Source: Perlabentimonas sp964490015 (GTDB taxonomy: Bacteria; Bacteroidota; Bacteroidia; Bacteroidales; Tenuifilaceae). Taken from it: 64,000 nt of DNA. Of this stretch, positions 1-8,038 are shown one piece after another (position 1 is the first letter of the stretch; every line of letters begins with the position of its first letter). Under the pieces are notes generated by a model. It ran no database searches, was not told the origin of the DNA, and worked only from the letters and a program-made list of their open reading frames with translations. A program made the translations under genes and the position numbers. The stretch is from the NCBI GenBank assembly GCA_964490015.1, contig CAZBBA010000014.1:1-64000 (forward strand), written 5' to 3'.

Positions 1-129
1 CTGCACGGCATCATCGACGCGGAAACGATCCTAGACGCTACCGGCAGAAAAATCGGCCAAAAAGTTGGGCATAAAGCGATAAGCATAGTGTACCTACAAA
101 GGTCTACGTGCTTTTTCATGGTTTTTTAG
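1..129 (+). CDS. C-terminal fragment of an unidentified small protein
   Basis: The first base of the window opens a frame that runs 42 codons to a TAG stop and is followed at once by a strong intrinsic terminator, so this is probably the real 3' end of a plus-strand gene. The visible peptide has a Gly-rich repeat-like pattern (DATGRKIGQKVG) and a hydrophobic aromatic end (CFFMVF). From memory this resembles the end of the small beta-flower repeat proteins of Bacteroidota, but the match is loose. The N-terminus lies outside the window. Confidence 0.4.
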   Translation: MHGIIDAETILDATGRKIGQKVGHKAISIVYLQRSTCFFMVF

Positions 130-133
130 GTTT

Positions 134-166
134 CCGCTGCCGGCTAATGCCGGCAGCGGTTTTTTA
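134..166 (+). terminator. Intrinsic terminator of the gene ending at 129
   Basis: A perfect 11-bp GC-rich stem (134-144 with 149-159), a 4-base TAAT loop and a run of six T at 160-165. The T-run runs into the stop codon of the converging minus-strand gene. The minus strand lacks a matching U-run after the stem, so it should act mainly on plus-strand transcripts. Confidence 0.85.
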
Positions 167-1162
167 TAGCACTAGCAGGTTACAGCCCCTAATTTGGCTG
201 CCGTCCATGCGCCCCAAAACCTCGAATGTGTCATTTTGGTGAACTATTCCTAAATCATCGGTTTGAATAAACGAGCAGGAGTAAATATTTGCCAAATCGA
301 TTACGTTAATAGCCCCCGAATGGCCAAAAGGAAGGGAAGTAAAGGGATCGTACGGATCACGAGTAAGTATCTTCATCCACTGAGGAGTTTCGAAAACCCC
401 ATCACCCCTGGAGTATGCCTGCGAGAGTAACTCGGTCATTCCATACTCCGAGTGCACCGAACTTAGTCCCAATGATTTTTTTAGAATCCCATGCATCTCA
501 CTTCTCACCAACTCTTTGCCTCGCCCCTTCATACCACCTGTTTCCATCACAATTGTATTGCTTAGGTTAAGAGTAAATCGGTTTGCCAAGTCGAGTAGGG
601 CAAAGGTAACGCCAATTAATATAGAGGGTTGCGCCATTTTTTCCTGCTCATGCAGGATGTTTACAAGGTCGTGGTGATTGTGAAGAAAAAAACCACTGCT
701 CTTATGTTCGCTCTCCTCAATTAACTTTTGCACCATGTAAACAAGCGAGGAGCCCTGGCGTTCGAGATAGGATGGTAGTAGCGCAAGTATACAGTAATCC
801 TTGGGGTTTCCATAAAACAGCTTAAATCCCTTTAGAAAACTCGTCTCGTAAACGCTTAGTTTGGCCACATTGTGTTTACTGGTTTCGATACCAGTGGTGC
901 CACTGCTCGAGAAAGTTGCCTCAGGTACACCAACACCAGCATAAACATTATGGGTTTTAAAAAGCGAAATGGGTAAAAAAGGAATCTCATCAATTTCACT
1001 AATTGAGGAATAATCGATTTTAAGAAGCTCGATATACCTCCTATACACCTCGTTGTTTTGCGTTTGAAATCTGAAGATATCAAGGGCTAACTGCTCAAAA
1101 TTATCATCGTTTACCTCAAAAATTCGTTGCTCTAACTCATCCATGCTTTGCCCTGCTCCCAT
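164..1162 (-). CDS. LuxE-like acyl-protein synthetase / acyl-activating enzyme
   Basis: A 332-residue cytoplasmic protein of the LuxE/PaaK-type adenylating superfamily. An ATP-binding SSGTTG motif is visible at about residues 86-91 and a family-like HSEYGMTE motif near residue 237. LuxE enzymes activate fatty acids as acyl-adenylates and hold them as acyl-enzyme; the substrate here is unknown. It is the last gene of a minus-strand operon whose other members are exported envelope proteins. Its ATG lies one base after the stop of the FISUMP lipoprotein gene, so translational coupling is likely. An alternative start is Met7 (1144). No luxCDAB genes are nearby, so bioluminescence is not implied. 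The family call is firm; the role is open. Confidence 0.8.
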   Translation of the reverse strand: MGAGQSMDELEQRIFEVNDDNFEQLALDIFRFQTQNNEVYRRYIELLKIDYSSISEIDEIPFLPISLFKTHNVYAGVGVPEATFSSSGTTGIETSKHNVAKLSVYETSFLKGFKLFYGNPKDYCILALLPSYLERQGSSLVYMVQKLIEESEHKSSGFFLHNHHDLVNILHEQEKMAQPSILIGVTFALLDLANRFTLNLSNTIVMETGGMKGRGKELVRSEMHGILKKSLGLSSVHSEYGMTELLSQAYSRGDGVFETPQWMKILTRDPYDPFTSLPFGHSGAINVIDLANIYSCSFIQTDDLGIVHQNDTFEVLGRMDGSQIRGCNLLVL

Positions 1163-1163
1163 T

Positions 1164-3029
1164 TTAATCTTTTACACAACGAACAGATAAACCAGTTCTT
1201 TTGTTGATGTAAGCCTGATAGGCGTTACCATAATTATACTGCACATAAAAATACGATGCTGTATGCGTGCTGTAATCGGTTGTAGTCCACCAGTTGGCCT
1301 CAAGGCCAACAAAATCGAATAGTCCATCATAGTCGCGCTTGCCGGCAGGCCTAGCGTTAAAGCCGAACTCGTTGGTGGCCTCAGCATTTGGACTTTGCCA
1401 CTGGCTGGTGCCTGTAGTTTTAAGCAATCCACCGGCAACACTGGAACTCCCCAGGTAATCCATTAGCTTTGCAACGTCGTTGGTTGAAGGAACACGCCAA
1501 CCCGTTGGACAAAGTTTACCTGAAGTGATTGTTGGCCAATTGTAAAGCGCACCAAACACATTATCGGCAGCAAAAAGCGAATCGTTATTATACCAGCTGT
1601 AACCGGGTTTATCCAGTAACCTCCAAAGCGAGTCCTTTTCGACAAGTTCAATTGGTGTCCCATCGTTTAGGGTTGTAACCCTCAGATTGCTAGTTGTCCA
1701 ATACTGATATCCAATGCCAATTGTTCCATACGAATTACCATCAGCGTCAGAAACCGTTCCGGTTATTCCGGTAATCACGGTGGTAAAGGTAGTGTCTTTG
1801 CCGTAGGAAGTGCCCAACTCATTCTGGGCAACAACCCTAAAGTGGTAAGTTGTATTGGGCGAAAGGTCCGAAATGGCTGCAGTAACCTCAACATCATTCT
1901 CCGAAACTGGACTTTGATCGGCATTTACTGTTGAGCCATAGCTACTGGATGTGCCATACTCGAACCGAACTGTGGTTGAAAGCATATTTGCATTTATCAA
2001 CCCACGCAGGGTAACTGTGCTGGTTCTTAGATCATCATATCCATCGGTAACCGCATCGGGAGCAGTGCCCTGAGTTGTGAAACTCAGCTCAACGCCATAG
2101 CCGGTACCCACGCTATTGGTGGCAAAAGCAGTATAGTAATAAATTTTCCCTGGCGAAAGGTCTTCAATTGCTTTTTGGAATATCTCCCCTTCTCCATCAA
2201 CAACAATTTGAGTCCCGTTAGTTTGAGCATCGGCTTGAGAACTCAAGTAAAATCCTTTGCTGGTAATTGTTGTTCCTCCGTTTGAGGTAATCTCACCGTT
2301 AATAGTAACAGAAGTTGTAGTTATATCCTGCGAATGCCCCGTTATTACCGATGGTTCAACCATAGTGGTTGTAAAAGCAATCTCGTCGCCATAGGCAAGA
2401 CCCTTTATATTCCGGGCATAAGCTCTTGTGTAGTAAGTTACACCTTGTACCAGATTATTGAGCGTGTGCGAAAAAACACCAATCCCATTTCCTACAATCT
2501 CCTTTTTACCTGTGTTTTGCGAATTTGCCGAAGTGCTCAGAAAAATCCCCCTTTCAGTAACCTCAAAACCCCCATCGCTAGTAACCTCGCCGCCTACTAA
2601 AACCGATGTGGTTGAGAGTGGTTCCGGAGCGGCTGTAACAACCTGAGGAAAACTGATGGTAGTTGTAAAAAAAGTTTCGTTTCCGTAGGTAACCCCCTTG
2701 CTGTTGGTGGCAAATGCCTTAACAAAATACGTTACGCCAGGTGTTAGGCTGGATAGGGTTTCGTAAAAAATCCCCATTCCATTACCTATTACGAGTTTTG
2801 TTCCCGTTGATTCAGGATTCGACGAAGTTCCCCAGTAAATCCCACGTTCAGTAACAGCTGCTCCTCCATCATCGGTAACATTACCGCCCACCTGAGCCGA
2901 AGTGGCTGTAATTTGATCGATGGATGCGGTTAGAACCTTTGGCGGTATGGAGATATCCTTTTCTTCGCAGGAGAAGAGAAGAACCAAGGTAAGCATTACA
3001 GTGGCTTTTGCTGTTAGTTTTGCATTCAT
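1164..3029 (-). CDS. Lipoprotein with four FN3-like repeats and a C-terminal FISUMP domain
   Basis: Starting at the internal Met (3029) gives 621 residues with a lipoprotein signal ending LLFSC (Cys21). The next residues, EEKD, form an acidic stretch typical of Bacteroidota surface-export signals. Residues about 28-415 hold four tandem modules of about 95 residues. Modules 1-3 share the pattern GGxVTxDGGxxVTERGI...GxTYxxxAxAxNxxGxxYG; the fourth is a more ordinary fibronectin-III-like repeat. Residues about 416-621 form a FISUMP domain (Fibrobacter succinogenes major paralogous domain) with typical YWTTSNLR, ALYNW, CPTGWRVP and SVRCVKD blocks. It is probably displayed on the cell surface. The function of FISUMP domains is not established. 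An upstream Met at 3062 would put extra polar residues before the signal, so it is less likely. Confidence 0.85.
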   Translation of the reverse strand: MNAKLTAKATVMLTLVLLFSCEEKDISIPPKVLTASIDQITATSAQVGGNVTDDGGAAVTERGIYWGTSSNPESTGTKLVIGNGMGIFYETLSSLTPGVTYFVKAFATNSKGVTYGNETFFTTTISFPQVVTAAPEPLSTTSVLVGGEVTSDGGFEVTERGIFLSTSANSQNTGKKEIVGNGIGVFSHTLNNLVQGVTYYTRAYARNIKGLAYGDEIAFTTTMVEPSVITGHSQDITTTSVTINGEITSNGGTTITSKGFYLSSQADAQTNGTQIVVDGEGEIFQKAIEDLSPGKIYYYTAFATNSVGTGYGVELSFTTQGTAPDAVTDGYDDLRTSTVTLRGLINANMLSTTVRFEYGTSSSYGSTVNADQSPVSENDVEVTAAISDLSPNTTYHFRVVAQNELGTSYGKDTTFTTVITGITGTVSDADGNSYGTIGIGYQYWTTSNLRVTTLNDGTPIELVEKDSLWRLLDKPGYSWYNNDSLFAADNVFGALYNWPTITSGKLCPTGWRVPSTNDVAKLMDYLGSSSVAGGLLKTTGTSQWQSPNAEATNEFGFNARPAGKRDYDGLFDFVGLEANWWTTTDYSTHTASYFYVQYNYGNAYQAYINKRTGLSVRCVKD

Positions 3030-3064
3030 ACATATTGAATGCGATGTGCTTGAGTAGCTCATAG

Positions 3065-5029
3065 CTATAGTTTTACTGCTTTTACACCAGAAATAATATC
3101 GTTATTGTAACTGTCGTCGATGCCCTTACGGATTGTTTCCTGCAACTCCTTTACAAAGCTTGCCTTGTATGTTGGATCGGACTCCATTTTTGAGAACAGC
3201 TCGTACTTGCTGAGCTCTTGCCCTTGCTGCTTGAGCATATCCTGAGCCATCTTAATGGCGGCGTTTATGTACTCGTCCTTTATGTCGAAGTAAAAGATGG
3301 TTAACTCCTCGTATACCGCATCGTTGGTCGATTTTGAGTTTTGATCAGCAATTTGCGAAAGTTCTGTTCGTAGCATAACCGATGTAGGAACATTAAATTG
3401 CGAGGCTTTACTATTAACTGTTTCGCCTATCATCTCAGCGTAATTGGGGAGTAGCTGAGCTAGTATGCTATTCATCTGGTTTACTTGCGACTGCAAATTA
3501 ACAATTTGCTCATTCTGCTCACTAATAATCTTCTCCTGCCTAAGGGCAAGGTTTACCATCTCGTTGGAGTTAATTCCAACAGCCATGTTCACATAACCGT
3601 ATGGCGAACGGTTATCGCTGGACCAAGCCACTCCGGCAACTTGCATTGCCTGTTCGGGTGTAATATCGCGAGGCAAAACGGCAATGCCTGCACCATCGTT
3701 TTTGCCACTGGGAATAATGTAATCGCCCACATTTACATCCCCCGAAACCTTAACGCCCACCTGCCCAATAAATGCAATCTTCACGTAGTCGCGCTCGTTT
3801 CCCTCGCCTGGAGTGTTTCCTACCACAATTGGGCGCTGCGAAACCACCATTACTTTATCGGCACCAACAGTTCTGCGGCTTACCTTTCCTCCGCTAACAC
3901 CAACTAACTCGCCAGGTGCAAAAACTTCGTTGGGATTGGCTTTGGGAAGATACTCGGCATAGTCGGCACCTTTCGATTTAAAAACCACGCCAGCATTGGT
4001 GTGCCTAAAGTAATTGTAAATGGGAATTTGTGCTATTTTGATTACCAGCTTTGCCACGGCAGCAATTATAAGCGATGGCGTGGGGGTTGTTACACAGGCA
4101 CCAAGCCCAACGCATACCGTTGATGAGGTGGATGCTGCCACCACATCTTTAATTCCGATGGCCATATCTATTAGCAACTCGGCGTTTTTGAAGATGTAGT
4201 TGGGATCGGTTAGAACATCGTTGGTCGACTCACCCTCGATTCGGCCTTGAACGCCCTGCTGATCCAGAAAAACCATAAAGTTGGTTTGGTTATCGCGCGA
4301 CCCGTCAACGGTTACGGCAATTCCCTGGTTACTGCCCCTTACGCGCAGTGGGTAGCTCGCCACGTTCGACTGATCGCCATTCACATCGGCATCGATGGTT
4401 ACCTGTCCTTTAAAGTTACTGGCTTGAGCAACGTCAAGGGAGCTTTTAAGAGTAGCCGACTCATCAACGGTTAAGGTTCCCGATAGGTTGGTTTTACTAC
4501 GATTATTTACCGCCACATTCCCCTCAAGATTCGTAGTTTTCTCAACGGTTAAATCCTGTAACGTCGACTTGTCATCAACCCTAAGCGTTCCGGTTGCAGT
4601 AATGTTTTTATGGTATGCGTAGGGTACAAATGTCAACAGCTGATAGCTAAAATCGACATAAAAAACCTCGGTTTCGCTTGTGCTAATATCTACCTTAAGG
4701 TATTTTGGCGTTCCGTCCCAATCAATCTCAGTAAAAGTAAAAGGGCTTGAGGCTGTTGGTATTCCAGTGCCAATAACAAGGCTAATCATTCCTCCTGCAT
4801 CGGTGCTGGTTGAGTGCTCCTCCTGGTAGTCGATTGTATGAACTGCATCTAAAATGGTAAATCGAACCTTTAATGGGTGGTTTACAAGAATATTTCCCTC
4901 AATATTTAATCCAGGGATTTGCTGCGGATTCTCGTCAATTAGTATCGCCTGGTACGATATTCCCTGCGACTGTCCATAACCCAAAATGGTTAGGGCGATT
5001 AACAACAGGGTAAGTGCTATATTTTTCAT
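3065..5029 (-). CDS. Secreted fibre-like protein with peptidase-G2-like segment and coiled coil
   Basis: A 654-residue protein with a signal peptide (residues 1-20, ending GYGQ). Residues 22-140 match a Bacteroidota N-terminal module (GISYQAIL, then a beta-rich region). Residues about 140-215 are short beta repeats with recurring TLxV/TNLxG units, like a stalk. Residues about 345-475 contain GADYAEYLPKAN, GELVGVSGGKV and VMVVSQRPIVVGN, recalling the Peptidase_G2 autoproteolytic domain of phage appendage proteins. About 490-530 is a probable coiled coil (EKIISEQNEQIVNLQ). This suggests a self-trimerising surface fibre, which is inference. It is the middle gene of the operon, 42 bp after the beta-barrel gene. 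Confidence 0.7.
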   Translation of the reverse strand: MKNIALTLLLIALTILGYGQSQGISYQAILIDENPQQIPGLNIEGNILVNHPLKVRFTILDAVHTIDYQEEHSTSTDAGGMISLVIGTGIPTASSPFTFTEIDWDGTPKYLKVDISTSETEVFYVDFSYQLLTFVPYAYHKNITATGTLRVDDKSTLQDLTVEKTTNLEGNVAVNNRSKTNLSGTLTVDESATLKSSLDVAQASNFKGQVTIDADVNGDQSNVASYPLRVRGSNQGIAVTVDGSRDNQTNFMVFLDQQGVQGRIEGESTNDVLTDPNYIFKNAELLIDMAIGIKDVVAASTSSTVCVGLGACVTTPTPSLIIAAVAKLVIKIAQIPIYNYFRHTNAGVVFKSKGADYAEYLPKANPNEVFAPGELVGVSGGKVSRRTVGADKVMVVSQRPIVVGNTPGEGNERDYVKIAFIGQVGVKVSGDVNVGDYIIPSGKNDGAGIAVLPRDITPEQAMQVAGVAWSSDNRSPYGYVNMAVGINSNEMVNLALRQEKIISEQNEQIVNLQSQVNQMNSILAQLLPNYAEMIGETVNSKASQFNVPTSVMLRTELSQIADQNSKSTNDAVYEELTIFYFDIKDEYINAAIKMAQDMLKQQGQELSKYELFSKMESDPTYKASFVKELQETIRKGIDDSYNNDIISGVKAVKL

Positions 5030-5071
5030 GATGCTATGTTTTTGAGGTAGATTTTTAAGATTTTTTGGCGA

Positions 5072-5734
5072 TTACCTAACGTTTGTTTTGTCGGGGGCAA
5101 GGTTTACGCTTAAGCCCAAGCTAAAGCTGTGTGAGAATAGTTTCAGCTGCTCCTGGTTTGTATAATCGCCAGCTAAAAAACTTTTACCCAAAGTGTAGTT
5201 AATGGAGATAATATGCTTAGGATCGAAGTAGTAGTTAACCCCAATACCCCCACGAGCAAAAATAAATGGTCGGTCGAACTCGGGAGCATCTTTTAGGCTA
5301 TTAATTTGGTTGTTGATATTCTGTGTGCCCATCAAAAGGAACTCACCGGCCACAGCCGCCTTTACCACAAACGAGAACCCCTGCTGCACATTAAACGACA
5401 CTGCTGGCTTAAGGAATTCGTAATCGAATCCAATATTGGCTCCAGTATTAATAAAATCCCAGCTATAGAAATTTCCAAGAATTGGATTGCTCCCTTGGGC
5501 TGCGTACTCGTGGTAAAGAGCCTCGAACGAAAAATGTAAATCGGTATTAAAAAGAGGAATCCTTGTGCCCAGTGAAACCCTGTTCGTGTTGCTCCCGGTT
5601 AAATTATCGAGAGTTTCTCCGCCAGTGGTTTTGTAATCGAATGTTGTGATCGATTTGCCAATCTCAACAAAAACCTTTTGGGCACTGGACGAAAAGGCCA
5701 AAAGGATTAGTGAGGCGAGAAATAACTGTTTCAT
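5072..5734 (-). CDS. Outer-membrane beta-barrel protein, uncharacterised
   Basis: A 220-residue protein with a short signal peptide (MKQLFLASLILLAFSSSAQ). Alternating hydrophobic and polar strands follow, ending in SHSFSLGLSVNL, as in eight- to ten-stranded Bacteroidota outer-membrane barrels. No catalytic motif is seen. It is the second gene of the operon, 54 bp after the T9SS-tagged gene, and may anchor or export the secreted proteins encoded with it. That role is inferred from position only. Confidence 0.7.
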   Translation of the reverse strand: MKQLFLASLILLAFSSSAQKVFVEIGKSITTFDYKTTGGETLDNLTGSNTNRVSLGTRIPLFNTDLHFSFEALYHEYAAQGSNPILGNFYSWDFINTGANIGFDYEFLKPAVSFNVQQGFSFVVKAAVAGEFLLMGTQNINNQINSLKDAPEFDRPFIFARGGIGVNYYFDPKHIISINYTLGKSFLAGDYTNQEQLKLFSHSFSLGLSVNLAPDKTNVR

Positions 5735-5788
5735 GGTAGTGTGCTTAAGCTATAATTTGGGTATGGTGTGGCCAACAGATTGTTTGTT

Positions 5789-6316
5789 CTATCTTTTCAC
5801 TAGTTTTGATGTAAAAAACTTCGACTGGCTTGAAACTTTAATTATGTATATTCCCGGACTAAGGTTAGTCGCATCAATTTCAAGAATTTGGCTGGCAGGA
5901 AACTCATTAAGGGAAACCATCCGCCCAGTTACATCGTGCATACTAACTAGTATTGGTGTTTTTACAACGTCGGCAATTTCGATGGTAATTCTGCTGCTAA
6001 ACGGGTTTGGAAACACCGCAGCATTTAATTTCGATAATTCTTCCTTCCTAATTGCTGACGATCGCTGATTGGCAGGCTGAATGAAACCCTGCCTTAATTT
6101 ATGCGCCCCACTTGAGTATGCTCCAATTACGCTGCCTTGCCCAATGCTTTGCTGAACAGTTAACTTTCGGTTACTTACAATCACCTGGCTTGTTTGACCT
6201 GCTAAACCGGTAGTTTGGCGAAGGGGTTTTAGCGTTTGGCCGTAGGAAAAATTAGCAAAAACAACAGATATCCCTAATAGGATTATCCTGAGAATGGATT
6301 GTTTACTACTACACAT
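5789..6316 (-). CDS. Small T9SS-exported protein (type A sorting domain)
   Basis: A 175-residue protein with an N-terminal signal peptide ending SYGQ and a C-terminal T9SS type A sorting domain from about residue 99. The domain shows FPNPFSSRITIEI, then DVTGRM, then LSPGIYIIKV. Between them lies only about 75 residues, including QSIGQGSVIGAYSSG and LRQGFIQP, a segment often seen before this sorting domain. There is no room for an enzyme, so it is probably a structural or anchoring surface protein. It is the first gene of the minus-strand operon that continues to 164. Confidence 0.8.
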   Translation of the reverse strand: MCSSKQSILRIILLGISVVFANFSYGQTLKPLRQTTGLAGQTSQVIVSNRKLTVQQSIGQGSVIGAYSSGAHKLRQGFIQPANQRSSAIRKEELSKLNAAVFPNPFSSRITIEIADVVKTPILVSMHDVTGRMVSLNEFPASQILEIDATNLSPGIYIIKVSSQSKFFTSKLVKR

Positions 6317-6461
6317 CGATCATGAAATAATATATAACGGTGTAAAGAAGATGCTAGAAAAATTGAAAGGCAGAATATTTACCAAAATTCACATAAAACC
6401 TCAACAGTAAATTATGAGGTAAGTAAAAAATAAAAAGTAATAATAATGGCTCACAATGAAA

Positions 6462-6469
6462 CAAATATA
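6462..6469 (-). promoter_or_regulatory. Candidate -7 element for the 6316-164 operon
   Basis: The minus strand reads TATATTTG, a match to the Bacteroidota TAnnTTTG -7 consensus. It lies about 145 bp upstream of the first gene. A -33 TTG at about 6485-6487 is closer than the usual spacing. Confidence 0.4.
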
Positions 6470-6542
6470 TGGTAAAAACAATTACAACTGGACATTTTGA
6501 GATTGAAAAAAACACTCCACTCCCATTTTTTTGACCAACAGA

Positions 6543-6573
6543 TAAAAAAAGACGAGGCTAAACCTCGTCTTTT
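6543..6573 (-). terminator. Intrinsic terminator of pgk
   Basis: Stem GACGAGG / CCTCGTC (6551-6557 with 6563-6569), extended by A/T pairs. On the minus strand it ends in a run of about eight T. It lies 28 bp after the pgk stop and is nearly symmetric. Confidence 0.8.
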
Positions 6574-6601
6574 ACTGAAATATACAATTTAAGCAAAATA
6601 C

Positions 6602-7864
6602 TTATCCCCTAATTGCCTTTATGCCAGGCAACTCCTTGCCCTCCATGTACTCGAGCATTGCACCACCGCCAGTGGAAACAAAGCTAATCTTATCGGCAAG
6701 CTTCATCTTGTTAACAGCAGCAACAGAGTCGCCACCTCCAACAAGGCTAAATGCGCCCTTTTCGGTTGCCTTGGCAACTGCTGTTGCAATGGCAGATGTT
6801 CCCGCGGCAAATTTCTCCATCTCAAACACGCCCATAGGGCCATTCCATAGAATGGTTTTGGAGTTCTCAATCACCTGGCTGAAAAGTTTAATTGTTTCGG
6901 GTCCAATATCAAGTCCCATCCAGCCCTCGGGGGTTTTATCAATGGCCGATGGTTGTGTATTTGCATTAGCATCAAAAGCGTCGGCATTAACTGCATCAAC
7001 GGGGAGGTAAACCTTAACGCCTTTCTCCTTGGCTTTCTTAAGGATTTCGAGAGCCAGCTCCAGCTTATCGGCCTCGCAAAGCGATTTGCCTATCTCTCCA
7101 CCCTGAGCCTTAATAAAGGTATAGGTCATTCCTCCGCCAATTATCAGATTATCGACACGATTAAGAAGGTTCTCAATCAACAATATCTTGTCGGAAACCT
7201 TGGCACCACCCATAATTGCAGTTAAGGGCTTATCGGCCGATTTTAAAACCTTATCCATTGCTCCTAACTCGCTCTCGATAAGATATCCAAACATGCTATT
7301 GCCAGGAAAATGCTCGGCAATTAGCGCGGTTGATGCATGTGCTCTGTGGGCTGTTCCAAAAGCATCGTTTACATAGCAATTAGCGTAACTGGCCAGTTTT
7401 TTCACAAACTCCTTTTGGCTCTGCTTCACCTTCGCCTTAGCAGCCTTTTTCTCGTCATCGGTAGCATTCTCGGGTAGGCTATAGGGCTTGCCCTCTTCTT
7501 CCTCGTAAAATCTCAGGTTTTCGAGCAGTAGAACTTCTCCAGCCTTCAAGGCTGCCGCCAACTTGGCTGTTTCATCGCCCATACAATCGTTGGCAAACTT
7601 AATCTTCATTCCAAGGTTCTTCTCAATTGCGGGAATGGCATGCTTGAGAGAATATTTATCCTGGGCTTTCCCATCGGGACGTCCAAGGTGCGACATAAGA
7701 ATTACCGATCCTCCATCGTTCAGCACCTTTTTAATGGTGGGAAGAGCACCGCGAATGCGGGTATCGTCGGTTACCTCAAAAGTTTGCTTGTTAAGGGGCA
7801 CGTTAAAGTCAACCCTTATAATGGCTTTTTTACCTTCAAAGCTATAGGAGTCTATGCTTATCAT
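6602..7864 (-). CDS. pgk: Phosphoglycerate kinase
   Basis: A 420-residue glycolytic enzyme transferring phosphate between 1,3-bisphosphoglycerate and ADP in the cytoplasm. The N-terminal signature RVDFNVPLN and the substrate-loop residues in HLGRP are present, as are MGGAKVSDK, the NGPMGVFE nucleotide region and the C-terminal GGGDSVAAV and STGGGAMLEY glycine loops. It is slightly longer than the usual length of about 395, owing to a Lys-rich insert near residue 140 (DDEKKAAKAKVKQ). It is monocistronic, divergent from holB, with its own terminator. Confidence 0.97.
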   Translation of the reverse strand: MISIDSYSFEGKKAIIRVDFNVPLNKQTFEVTDDTRIRGALPTIKKVLNDGGSVILMSHLGRPDGKAQDKYSLKHAIPAIEKNLGMKIKFANDCMGDETAKLAAALKAGEVLLLENLRFYEEEEGKPYSLPENATDDEKKAAKAKVKQSQKEFVKKLASYANCYVNDAFGTAHRAHASTALIAEHFPGNSMFGYLIESELGAMDKVLKSADKPLTAIMGGAKVSDKILLIENLLNRVDNLIIGGGMTYTFIKAQGGEIGKSLCEADKLELALEILKKAKEKGVKVYLPVDAVNADAFDANANTQPSAIDKTPEGWMGLDIGPETIKLFSQVIENSKTILWNGPMGVFEMEKFAAGTSAIATAVAKATEKGAFSLVGGGDSVAAVNKMKLADKISFVSTGGGAMLEYMEGKELPGIKAIRG

Positions 7865-7892
7865 CGTTTAATATGTATTTAGTTTGCGCTAG

Positions 7893-7900
7893 CAAAGATA
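7893..7900 (-). promoter_or_regulatory. Candidate -7 element for pgk
   Basis: The minus strand reads TATCTTTG, 28 bp upstream of the pgk ATG. No good -33 TTG at 19-20 bp was found. Confidence 0.55.
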
Positions 7901-7999
7901 CAAAAAAGTGCAATGTGAAGGCGTTGACCTCCTGATATTTCTTCGCAAACGTTTGGGACAAAGCTACCTTGCAGATAGAGTTGTTATGCACTTTTTTTT

Positions 8000-8007
8000 T
8001 ATCTTTG
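8000..8007 (+). promoter_or_regulatory. Candidate -7 element for holB
   Basis: TATCTTTG after a T-rich tract, 31 bp before the holB ATG. A TTG lies at 7981-7983 with a spacing of 16. Confidence 0.55.
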
Positions 8008-8038
8008 AAACCTTTACCGTAATTCAAATTGAAGCAAC

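Noticed and set aside
164..1162. A bioluminescence or lux operon because of the LuxE-like gene
   Set aside because: No luxA, luxB, luxC or luxD homologue is in the window, and the neighbours are envelope proteins.
1164..2940. Repeated segments taken as a CRISPR array or DNA satellite
   Set aside because: The repetition is at protein level (about 95-residue FN3-like modules) with diverged DNA, and no short spaced repeats exist.
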